24,387 nucleotides of DNA from Chara braunii (lineage: Eukaryota > Streptophyta > Charophyceae > Charales > Characeae). Below, piece by piece: positions 8,354 to 17,106 of the stretch. Position 1 is the first letter of the stretch. Each line of letters begins with the position of its first letter. Where the stretch lies: NCBI GenBank assembly GCA_003427395.1, contig BFEA01000001.1, positions 3,979,956 through 4,004,342 of the forward strand, given 5' to 3'. Under the pieces are notes generated by a model. That model did no database searches. It saw only the letters and a program-made list of their open reading frames with translations, and was not told where the DNA came from. The position numbers were made by a program, and so were the translations under genes.

Positions 8354-9273
8354 GGGTCCGAGGAGGAGAGAGAGAGAGTGGGGACTGGCGATGAGAGGGA
8401 GGAGAGAACCTCCGACTCCCGATACCTCAGGCGGCTATGGCCGCCGATATGCTCAGTCGCCGCTGCTGCTGCTCCGCTCCCTGCTGCTGCGCTAATGCTG
8501 CGGCTGCCGCTGCTCCTCGTGCTCCTGCGCTAAGAATAGCACCTGCGCTGTCGCGCCGTACCATACCGCACCGCTAGAGTGTCGGTGGGTCGATCCCTGA
8601 AGTGAGGCCGGACCGGTCTTTTGTACCGGTGGGGCAGAGGCCGGGCTCAATGCTGCGAGGCCTGGCCGTGCCCTGAACCGTCAAGATGGACGGTTCAGCC
8701 CAACCGGCGGGCGGCAGCCTCAAGAGCGCCGCCAGGCCCAAACGGTAATGTCATTTGGGCGTGCCCGTCGGATCTGGTCCAAAGTGAGGCCTTTTCGGCC
8801 TTAGTACCCCCAAGGTCGGGCCTTTAGGCCCTACTGTGTCCCTCTGGCCCTAAGTCGGGTCCGGTAGGACCCGTGTGGCGTCGAAGATCTAACAGATACT
8901 GGACTTGCAAAAGGACTTGCAAAAGGATTTTGGAAATATGGCCCGTGCGCCAGGGTGCCACACATCTACCATATTCGGCCCAGCCAGGCGTCATTTTAGC
9001 ATACAGCAGAACTGAACAACGTCATAATAGCAGGAACCACCTGCAATGTCTGCATTTATCTGAGAAGTCTTCATAGATAGTATTGATCAGCCAAGAAGAT
9101 ACAGGGGGCTGCAGACACCTGGGAGTAGCCACAGGAAGATCAGTTATCCACTTCTAGGTGGGGGCTGGGTCAGTTGTTAAGTAGGAGCCCCGCAATGGGA
9201 ACGGGACAATTTGCAGCTCCAAGGGATACTGGGTGCTCCTGAGTAGAACAGAACAATGACTATAGCCTCAACA

Positions 9274-9364
9274 TGGACCCGGTTTCCAGCAGGTGTCGCT
9301 CCCCACCAATAGATGGAGCAGCCCAACAAAAAAAAAAAAGAAAAAAAAAAAAAGGAAAAAAAAA
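9274..9364 (+). mobile_element. LINE 3' tail with poly(A), fragment
   Basis: 9274-9319 matches 24230-24275, the 3' end of the LINE at the right of this window, at 43 of 46 positions (shared TTTCCAGCAGGTG and AATAGATGGAG). It is followed by CAGCCCAAC and an A-rich run (9328-9364, G-interrupted). The terminal stem-loop region present after 24275 is missing here. It is a 3' remnant or variant of the same LINE/SINE family; sequence upstream (from about 8900) may belong to it but has no match in the window. Confidence 0.7.
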
Positions 9365-9820
9365 GGGGGCAAACAAAAAAAGCAATAAAACTGTAATGAA
9401 AGGGTATGCGCCACTACCATAGCGCCGTTCTAAGCCGTGCCAGCAAAAAAACAAACATGCCGAGTGTGTACCACTCCGCAGAGGCTTTTTTTTTTTTTAC
9501 CTCTTTGGCTCTGTACACATTCAGTACTAGGGCCAGGTCCCACTACCGTCTTTTTTTTTTTTTTTTTTTTTGTCCCACTATCGTCTTTATATGAATACAA
9601 GGTACGTACCTTGTAGAACGAATTTTAGGATGTGACTTTCCTAGGCAAGGGGGGGGGGGGAGGAAAGTACACAGTAAATATTAGTAATAATATCACGAAT
9701 AGAACGCAATGGACTGTTACCAGGATGGGGCTGCAGCATGAAGTTCTTTTTTTTTTAAAGAGCACATTGACTGCGCTGTATGCTCACGATCCAGCATGCA
9801 TTCGAATGTTGTGTGTGTTT

Positions 9821-9822
<2 letters not shown>

Positions 9823-9892
<70 letters not shown>

Positions 9893-9937
9893 ATAGTGCC
9901 CGTGTGTGGAAGCAGGTGGGTGTGTGGACAGCACACG

Positions 9938-9970
<33 letters not shown>
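9823..9970. repeat. (GT)n-(GA)n ... (CA)n compound microsatellite
   Basis: GT repeats at 9823-9854 run directly into GA repeats at 9854-9891; after 47 bp of GT/CA-rich sequence CA repeats occupy 9939-9970, next to an N at 9971. The GT and CA blocks are reverse complements, so the region can fold on itself and is a likely trouble spot for assembly. Confidence 0.95.
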
Positions 9971-10274
9971 NCCTGAAGTGAGGCCGGACCGGTCTTTTGT
10001 ACCGGTGGGGCAGAGGCCGGCCTCAATGCTGCGAGGCCTGGCCGTGCCCTGAACCGTCAAGATGGACGGTTCAGCCCCAACCGGCGGGCGGCAGCCTCAA
10101 GAGCGCCGCCAGGCCCAAACGGTAATGTTGTTTGGGCCTGCCCGTCGGGTCTGGTCCAAAGTGAGGCCTTTTCGGCCTGTAGTACCCCCAGGGTCGGGCC
10201 TTTAGGCCCTACTGTGTCCCTCTGGCCCTAAGTCGGGTCCGGTAGGACCCGTGTGGCGTCGAAGATGTAACACA

Positions 10275-10285
10275 CTCCCCCTCTT
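10275..10285 (-). promoter_or_regulatory. Polypurine tract of element B
   Basis: On the minus strand AAGAGGGGGAG lies 2 nt before the TGTTACAT start of the 3' LTR and just after the pol stop (10297-10299). This is where plus-strand DNA synthesis is primed in LTR retrotransposons. Its position fixes the inner LTR border at 10272. Confidence 0.88.
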
Positions 10286-10296
10286 AAAAGTCCGAG

Positions 10297-10899
10297 CTAC
10301 CTGCAAGGGCGAAGTTGTCTGTCCGATACCGGGGTGGGTCGGGCGGGACGAGCTGCTTCCTTAGCAAGGCGTCGCTTCTCATAGTTGGCGAAGATAAGGG
10401 GTCCAGAAGTCTGCAAATCTGTACTGGAGATCCACCGAGTGTCATCAGGCGCACATTGTTTGAATGTGACTTTGAACTGCATTGGCTTGTTGCCATACTT
10501 GCAATGCGTGATGACTCGGTCGACTTCCTGATGTCCGTCCATAGAAGGCGGATCCTGTGATCGACGGCCGGGAAACTCGTCGGCGGAAGGTGGCGTGTAG
10601 ATGGCCAGCTTCGACGCGTGGAAGACCCGGTGCACTGGAAGGTGCGGAGGAATGTTGACCACAAAGGAAGGACCTGCGGGGTCGTCTCCAACGACAGAAG
10701 TGACTTCCCATGGTCCGAACCATTTCGGAAGGAGTTTGCGCGAAACGTCTTGCTCGAGAGCAAATTCCTCGGAGAGGACCCAAACAAGGTCTCCCTCGCG
10801 GAAAGGACATGGAAGTCGACGTCGGTTAGCCTGCTGCTGCATGCGGACCTGAGCCTTTTGCATATTCGCGCGGGCTTTGATCAGCAAGTCCCGGTACTT
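10297..10899 (-). other. Integrase C-terminus and chromodomain-like tail of element B
   Basis: GPY/F-type region: FREGDLVWVLSEEF, LLPKWFGPWEVTSV and LPVHRVFHASKLAIY. It is followed by VDRVITHCKYGNK, FKVTFKQCAPDDTRWI and a basic tail (YEKRRLAKEAARPAR). The order fits an integrase C-terminus fused to a divergent chromodomain. Uninterrupted to the stop at 10297. Confidence 0.7.
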
Positions 10900-11660
10900 C
10901 CGAACGGAAGCGGGAGAGCAAGGGACGTCTATGTCGGCAGCCTGTGGCAAAAGGAGATCAGCGAAGATCCGTGCTTTCTCTCCACCATGATGTAGCTCGA
11001 ATGGTGTGACGCAGATCGCCGGGTGCACCGAAGTGTTATAGGCGAACTCGATGTCGGGAAGCCGGTCAACCCAATCTTTCTGGTCGGGACGGATGAGCGT
11101 ACGCAACATCATCTGAGCGGTCTGGTGCGCTCGCTCCGTCTGGCCATCCGTCTGCGGGTGCCGAGTCTAGCTCGGCTTCATTGTCGTACCGGACTAAGCC
11201 ATGAGGGAAGTCCAAAAAACCGACATGAAGCGAGTATCTCGGTCGCTCACTATGTCTTCCGGAACACCCTGGTTGGTAATCCAACCGGTGTGCAAGAGTC
11301 GTGCGAGCTCAGGCGCTACAGCATGATACTTGCAAGGAAGGAAGCGAGCATACTTGCTCAAACGGTCAACGACCGTGAGAATACCGTCATGGCCGTGGCG
11401 ATCACGGGGGAACGGGCCTGTCACGTCCATAGCAATGGAGAGGCGCGGTGCCCGAGGAATCGGCAACGGTTTCAGTTCGCCGAAGGGGACTCGAGATCGA
11501 CCCTTGTTACGGTGGCAAACTGCACATGACTCAATGTACCTCGTAACGTCATGAAGGACGTCGGGCCAGTGAAAACGCCGCCGGAGGCGTGCTAATGTGC
11601 GGTTCACGCCAAGGTGTGCCGAAAGTCGTGCCTCGTGGAATTCGCCGAGAAGACGAGTCC
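10900..11660 (-). other. Integrase of element B pol (zinc domain and DD35E core)
   Basis: Zinc domain: FHEARLSAHLGVNRTLARL ... YIESCAVCHRNKG. Core: Asp in SIAMDVTGPF (11425-11427), Asp in IVSDRDTRF (11242-11244), Glu in DGQTERAHQ (11134-11136); the last two are 35 residues apart. Two TAG codons (11194 and 11167) fall between them, so the core cannot be translated whole as assembled. The spacing of the triad is identical to element A. Confidence 0.92.
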
Positions 11661-11849
11661 GTAAGATGCAATCTTGGGGCACAACTAACAAGTCCTTTCC
11701 TCTCGCGTGAAGGAGAAGGAACCCGTCGAAAATCCGATAGTGGCTAGCCAGCGGGTGATCCGATGAAAGCTCCGCGTAAAGCGTAGAGTAAGTCGGATCG
11801 GACTTGTAGCCTTTGACGAAATGCGGCTGCAGATCGTCATCGAGGTCGA

Positions 11850-12260
11850 ATGTCGTGGTCACTATGGCACAAAAGTCGGGCCGTCGTGAGAGGGCGTCCG
11901 CAGCTCGATTGGCGGGACCGAGAATGTGGCACGGGTCAAAGTCGAACTGGTCGATGTAATACATCCGTCGACCGATCGTGCTAGTGACCGTATCCTGCGT
12001 TTTGTAAAAGGTCAACGGATTGTTATCCGTATTCCATTTAAAACGTCGACGGCCGAGAAGAAAGTGGCGCCACCGTTTGAGAACGGTGACGAACGCGAGT
12101 AGCTCTTTCTTCCTAGCGTCGTCGAGAGTGTTTACGAGAGGCACCTTTTGGGAGAAGTNCTCGACCGGATGCCAACCGTCCTCGTGACACTGTTCCAACA
12201 CCGCACCGATACCGTATCCCGAAGCGTCCGTAGTCACTTGGGTGGGAAGGGTGGGGTCAT
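11850..12260 (-). other. RNase H domain of element B pol
   Basis: TTDASGYGIGAVLEQ (first Asp), the RKKELLAFVTVLKRWRHFLL block (Glu), KWNTDNNPLTFY (Asp) and ANRAADALSRR (last Asp) are all in one uninterrupted frame. One N (12159) leaves a single residue undetermined. All four anchor positions are present, so this domain looks intact. Confidence 0.9.
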
Positions 12261-12329
12261 ATATACGGAGGGCATGTGGGGCTTGCATTGCTGCCTTCAA
12301 CGTAGTGAACGCGCCACGGGCTGCGTCGT

Positions 12330-13090
12330 CGAACTCGAAGGGCACCTTAGGGGACTGAAGTCTCGACAAAGGAGCGGCCACTTTCGAGTATGACTCGATT
12401 AATTGCTGATAATATCCAGCCAAACCCATAAAAGAGCGTACATCCGTCGTGCAACGGGGTTCCGGCCAATCCACGATGGCTTGGATCTTGTCCGCTAAGG
12501 GACGAATGCCTTTCGGCGTGACAAAATGACCCAAGTACTCAAGCTCCTGCTTGGGGAACTCGCACTTGTCGAGATTCGCTTTGTACTTGGCTAGTCGCAA
12601 ACGATCCAGAACAATGCGAAGGTGTACGATGTGCTCGTCCAACGTCCTACTGTAAACCAAGATGTCATCAAGGTAGATGAGGACGCTGCGATCGAGCAAG
12701 TCGCGAAACTCAGTCGTCATCACTGCTTGGAAAGTCGCGGGGGCGTTGGTGAGGCCAAAAGGCATGACAACCCACTCAAAATGTTCGTACCGCGTCTTGA
12801 ACGCGGTCTTGTACCGATCTTGAGGCTGGATGTCAATCTGGTGGTAACCCGACTTCAAGTCCAACTTCGAGAAGATCATCAATCCGAGGGAGAGGGCCGG
12901 CGTTCTTTACGGTTTGTGCGTTAAGTTTACGATAATCGATGCATAACCGTAGATCTTTGTTCTTCTTCCGGACGAAGAGAACAAGGGCACCATAGTGCGA
13001 ACAACTAGGGCGAATCCAACCCTTGTCAAGAAGGTCATCGAGTTGTGCGCGAAGCACCTCGAGTTCCTCTTCGCTCATGCGGTAGAGGCA
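12330..13090 (-). other. Reverse transcriptase domain of element B pol
   Basis: Blocks seen: [60 protein letters not shown], then in another frame [32 protein letters not shown] and the catalytic LIYLDDILVYSRT (YLDD 12664-12675). The frame changes exactly where [10 protein letters not shown] should lead to IFSKLDL; several residues that normally lie between these blocks are missing, so this is a deletion and not just a 1-bp shift. Confidence 0.92.
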
Positions 13091-13469
13091 TCCACGCGGA
13101 GGGACGACGCTAGCCTCGAGAGTGATCCCGTGACGTATGGGCTGATCCGGAACCGTTCCGATGGGAGCCTCGAAGACGTCTCTATACTCATCCAAGAGGT
13201 GAGAAATGCGTGGGTCCGGCGGTGACGCGGCTGGTCCATCCGGCAAGGGGAGAGCATGCAAGAATACAAGGCCCATCTCCTCGATGTCATTCCGAGCAAT
13301 GGCGTCGCGAATTCTCGCAACGGAAACCACGTGACAAGCAATCGAAGTGTGAGGGGTTGCGACCGTACATGGGACTAACACTCCGTTCCGATCACGGATG
13401 TGAACGGTTCGGTCATGAAAGTTCACCGGATGATCGGCGCTACGCAACCAAGACATGCCTAGAATCATG

Positions 13470-13680
13470 TCGAACTTGGTGTCGAGGATGTCAAAAGACA
13501 CCGGCTCGCACGCAAGTGGCGCAAAGTATACCGGAACGTCGTCGACGCATCGGTCAATTGACTTTTGCGTGCGGCCGTCCGCGAGTGTGACTTGCGTGGG
13601 TTGCGTTTTCCTTCGAACGCGAGGGCCATAAAGGCTTGGCTCATAAAGTTGCGAGACGCTCCGCAATCAATCAAGGTACA
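13470..13680 (-). other. Aspartic protease domain of element B pol
   Basis: The active-site motif is [10 protein letters not shown], with DCGA in place of the more usual DSGA/DTGA; DCGA-type motifs are known in plant gypsy proteases. About 75 residues on, [19 protein letters not shown] supplies the second conserved retropepsin block. The motif and the following block are in different frames because of an indel near 13610-13620. Confidence 0.8.
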
Positions 13681-14215
13681 CAGGTTGCCTTTCCGATTTG
13701 AATGCGGATATAGAGCAAAGGCGCGTCGGTTTCGGCGTACCTTTGGGAGGCGTACTCGCGGTCAATCTTCGCAAGATAGGAGCGGAGATCGACAACCGCT
13801 ACCCCGTCATCCGTCAACGGAGCTGGTACTGTAGTGTGCAAATAGGAGNGTANANTTGCCATCAAGGCGTTGCAATGCGGCCTTGGCAAGGTTCCGGTCG
13901 AGGGTAGAGGCATCCAAGCGAAGTCCTCTCTCGTGAGCGGGTCAAGCTCCTCAAGTCTTGACCACGCCGTCGAGTCCCCGGAAATCAGTGGCGAGCTGAC
14001 CGGATCACTTGCCGCCGGTGTACAGGCTGCGCATACGCAAGCTAAGTGCACGTGGCTCGGCTGGTCTAGTGGTGGTACCAGCTGGGCGGCATAATCCTCG
14101 TACGTAGCACGAGAATCAGCGACTGACGCATGCTCCCCGGTAGTGACATCGATTGCTAGCAAGGCAACCGGTTCCGGCGGAGTGAGGAGAGGCGTCGCCC
14201 CTCTCCTTGTGTAAC

Positions 14216-16000
14216 TCAGTTTCCCAAGTTAGTTGGGCGGGGTACGCGTGCCTTGCCCTTGTCCGGGGATTGTGCGGTAGTGTGTACGACACTATTGCAC
14301 CATAGGCAATAACCGTACCGTTGACGTAAGTCAAATACTTCCTTGGTTGTCTTCTATGCCGTCCATGGCTGCTGCCCAGTTCCCGTCGATGTCGTCTCTT
14401 GTGTCGCCTTGTTCTTCCGAACTCTCTTGGGACGCTTCGGCGGGAGCGCTGCTACAATTCCTCCATCACTCGAGGATGCTGCTGCAGCGTGGAGATCGAC
14501 TGTTTCTTCAGAAATCACAGCATTGTTATGTGCTGGTCGCTGATAGGCCGGCTTAGCCACATAGTGCGGCTGGGACTGCTTCTCGTTGGCGGCCTTGTCG
14601 TCCGTTTGGATGACCAGGTTTGGGTGGTCCAGAATAGCCTGGAACGAGGTATAGTCGTACTCGTTGCCGAGTGCCGACCGCAATCCTGCGCATGATCGCG
14701 AGAAGAACTCGGATCGTTGGTTTGTAAAACTCAAATCGAAGCCTGGCGTGGTCACTATCTTCTGCCACTTAATCGTCCAGTCTCGAGTTGGCATATTTCC
14801 CTGTGAGCAAGTGTACACCTCGTTCATGGCCACCTTCACGACGTTGCGGACCATGAATCGGGTGATCCATAGTTGCTCGAACTCCTTCCACGTAATGTGC
14901 GTGTGGAGTTCGGCGATAGTGCATTTCTTGGTAGCCGCCAGGTGATTCATCCATGCCTGCGCTCCGCCAATCAGTTGTAGGTAGAGCGCCTTCAACATGT
15001 CTTCAGCCGGGACAGTGCGGCAGGATGCTTCCGTGAGGAAACCTTGCCACCATGTCAAAGCTTCGGTCTTGTTGTAGTCGTCGAACTTGCTGATGGTGAA
15101 CTGCGGCATCTTGAAATTCTTGGTAGCGGCGTCCGGTCTCGTCTGCAGCTTGGTGATGTCCGTTTTGATGGCGGCCACCGTGCTACTGATTGTGTCCGGC
15201 CCATTGAAAACACCTATGTCGCCGATGAGATTGACGACATGATCGATGCGCTCATTGAGCTACTTCGTCATGTCTGTCGTGTCTGTCGTGCAGCCTGGCG
15301 CTGCTTGGGGAGGCCTTGCCTCCAAGGTAGCAATGCGTGCATCCAGCTGTTTCAGCTGGTTGTCCGCGACCTTGACAGCTGCTGCAAGCGTCTTCACGTT
15401 GTGGTTCAGATCGTGCTGCAGCTGCCGTGTGGACTGGGAATGCAGCTCCCCCATGGTGCTGTTCCAAATGACGGCGCGCATTGTATTGAGTAGAATATCT
15501 GCCAGGTCTTGCCTCTCCTGTTGCACTGTCGTTGGCTCGCTGCCGGGTACGGGGACATAACGCATCCCGTTGAGTACCGCTGTCCATTGTGCTTGATTAG
15601 CAATTACAAGTTCAGCGCTGTCGGCGTTGAGCTGATCGATCGCCAACTGGTCTGCCTCAGCTTGACGCCGGGTTTGAACTGCAGCTTCCTCTGCTAGCCG
15701 TAGTCTTTNGGCTGCNGCAGCCTNTTGCTGTTCCTTGACANGGGTGAGTGCGGCTGTATAGTCCTGCATTCTCTGAATGAAGTCCGGGAGGGGCTCATTC
15801 GACCCTTGCACCNGACAGACCGGTAAGGGTTCGGCATTACTAGCTGTNGAACCNTCGGATAATGNTCCGCTGTGTGGCGTGTTCGCNATCTGAGTACTGG
15901 TCTGTGGCGGTTGTTGAGCTGGAGGNTGCTGTTGCTGTTGGAGATNGGCGATCCTCTTGCTGCGTCGTGGCTGCTGTTCGGAGGCTGGCCCTGCTGGCAT
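14216..16000 (-). pseudogene. gag: gag (capsid/nucleocapsid) of element B, interrupted
   Basis: Minus strand. The first Met in a sensible context is at 16000 (MPAGPASEQQPRRSKRIA); the frame is open further up to 16129 but only from a GTG codon. Order: basic N-terminus, Gln/Pro-rich low-complexity part (with many N calls, 15710-15946), a coiled-coil-like Ala/Glu/Gln stretch, stop TAG at 15260-15262, capsid-like core (LTWWQGFLTEASC, WKEFEQLWITRFMVRN, DYTSFQAILDHPNLV), basic tail (PPKRPKRVRKNKA), stop TAG at 14354-14356, then a zinc knuckle at about 14278-14320 (CLWCNSVVHTTAQS), where the last Cys of CX2CX4HX4C is Ser. The frame closes at TGA 14216-14218. Confidence 0.85.
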
Positions 16001-17085
16001 CAGGAACTGCTGCTGAAGGCTGGCTCGTCCGAAGGATCGCAGAACAGTGTGAGGGAGAGGGTGGGCACAGGGATAGAACAGATCAAGCAATATACATACA
16101 GTCCCTGTCCTAAGGATGGACTTAGACACCTAATCAAGTAGAAAAATAAATTTTCCCGTAAACAGCTCGAAAATTCGTAATAAGAAAAATAATAACGAAT
16201 TATTTAATCAATAAAGATTAATAACGAAATAATAATTCTTAATGATAATCAATAAACAATATTTGCAATAATGATCATGAACGAATTTGAATTGTATCAA
16301 GATTAGGTATCCGTTGAGATCATCTTTGAGTCCGGGAGTTCACCGTTAATTAGTGAACTACCCGGAAGTTGCAATGTTGAGGGTCAGATTCGGATTAGTT
16401 TGCCAAAAACATTTTTTCAGAAAAATCAGGAGAAAAAACACTCGAATTTTCAGAAACGTGAGATTTCGGGAATTTCCACCGCAAAAATCCGTTTTTTTAA
16501 GGCCTAAATCCGTTTTCGGAATTTCCAAAACAAGGGAAAGAAAAAAAAATTCGCGAAAATTTCGGGCCCAACCCTAATTTTCCTCAATTCGGCGGAATTT
16601 CTGGATTTACGGTCCCAAAACGTTCGAATTCCCCAAGTTGGTTGAAAACCAAAAAAATTTCGTAACCCTAATTTCCAATACTGCAATAAAACGGAAATGC
16701 CGATTTTGCAAACGAAATACAGGATTAAAATCAGAATGCTGAATTCTAAAACGGAAACTGAAATGAAAATCAGAATGCCGAATTAGACACTCACTGATTT
16801 CAACATAATCGTGAATCACTAATCAGAAATCCAAATTAGACAGAATGTCGGATTAGTATCAATTTATCGGAACTCGAATTAAACAGCCTACCGTAGTAAA
16901 ACAGAAATCCGGATTACAAGTCTGAATACCTATTTGAATGGAAATGCCGAAACAAACAGAATACCAAAAAAAAAATTAAAAAAAATTGCAACTTTGAACT
17001 CGATAGTAATTCAGAGCTGATTTGGACGATTGAAAAAGCAATCTACTTCCTAAACAGACTTACCTGGTGAGCAGATCCGTGAAAT
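16001..17085 (-). other. AT-rich untranslated leader of element B
   Basis: Lies between the PBS and gag. It is clearly AT-rich, in contrast to the GC-rich LTR end and coding parts. It contains two loose repeat families (+ strand view): AATCCGTTTT and CGG-AATTTCC elements at 16460-16600, and CAGAAT/AATGCCGAATTAG-like units at about 16690-16950 (for example near 16732, 16771, 16822, 16840 and 16901). No ORF of note. In element sense a pyrimidine-rich stretch ending ...CTACTTGATTAG near 16132 could act as a 3' splice site; this is only a suggestion. Confidence 0.65.
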
Positions 17086-17102
17086 GGTCTGCTCCGATAC
17101 CA
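17086..17102 (-). promoter_or_regulatory. Primer binding site of element B (initiator-Met tRNA type)
   Basis: On the minus strand TGGTATCGGAGCAGACC begins 4 nt (GTTT) inside the 5' LTR border. The plant iMet PBS begins TGGTATCAGAGC; here one of the first 12 bases differs. It is where the tRNA primes minus-strand DNA synthesis, and it confirms the element's direction. Confidence 0.88.
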
Positions 17103-17106
17103 AAAC

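Larger units (their letters stand above)
8895..9971. other. Foreign ~1.1-kb segment inside the left LTR of element B
   Basis: Absent from the right LTR. It starts after the first copy of the LTR end with a short tandem (GGACTTGCAAAA twice, 8902-8926), then unassigned sequence, a + strand LINE-type 3' tail with poly(A) (9274-9364), two T tracts, an 18-bp palindrome (9597-9614), a G tract (9650-9660) and GT/GA/CA microsatellites up to an N at 9971. No coding region is supported. Either an insertion accompanied by duplication of the LTR end, or an assembly join at the microsatellite. Confidence 0.75.
7718..10272 (-). repeat. Left (3') LTR of element B, with duplicated end and ~1.1 kb insert
   Basis: 7718-8595 matches 17107-17959 of the right LTR. 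The terminal ~300 bp then occur twice: 8596-8894 and again 9972-10272, the second abutting the polypurine tract. Between them lies unrelated DNA (8895-9971) ending in an N. The second copy is closer to the right LTR end than the first, whose terminus is altered (GATCTAACA instead of GATGTAACA). So this LTR spans 2555 bp instead of 1154. Near the outer border a hairpin (CATACT-TCAATG-AGTATG) and the palindrome GCATATATGC (7773-7782) are conserved in both LTRs. Confidence 0.8.
10297..14162 (-). pseudogene. pol: pol polyprotein of element B (PR-RT-RH-INT-chromo), broken
   Basis: Read on the minus strand from about 14162 to a TAG at 10297-10299. Domains in order: spacer, aspartic protease ([10 protein letters not shown], near 13650-13675), RT (YLDD 12664-12675), RNase H, integrase (D 11425, D 11242, E 11134), chromodomain-like tail. 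Breaks: 1-bp frameshift just before the protease motif (about 13672), another just after it (about 13610-13620), a frame-changing deletion in RT (12866-12879), and TAG stops at 11194-11196 and 11167-11169 between the second Asp and the Glu of integrase. From 12882 to 10297 the frame is otherwise continuous. Long open stretches show it was functional not long ago, or that some breaks are assembly errors. Confidence 0.9.

Noticed and set aside
8285-8533. ORF with a poly-Lys run
   Set aside because: It is a translation of the GAA microsatellite in the LTR.
9717-10060. Minus-strand ORFs with VCVCVC, SLSLSL and THTHTH runs
   Set aside because: Translations of the GT/GA/CA microsatellites.
10445-11112. 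Overlapping long ORFs opposite or alongside element B's pol
   Set aside because: They are shadow frames; the pol frame alone carries the RT, RNase H and integrase motifs.
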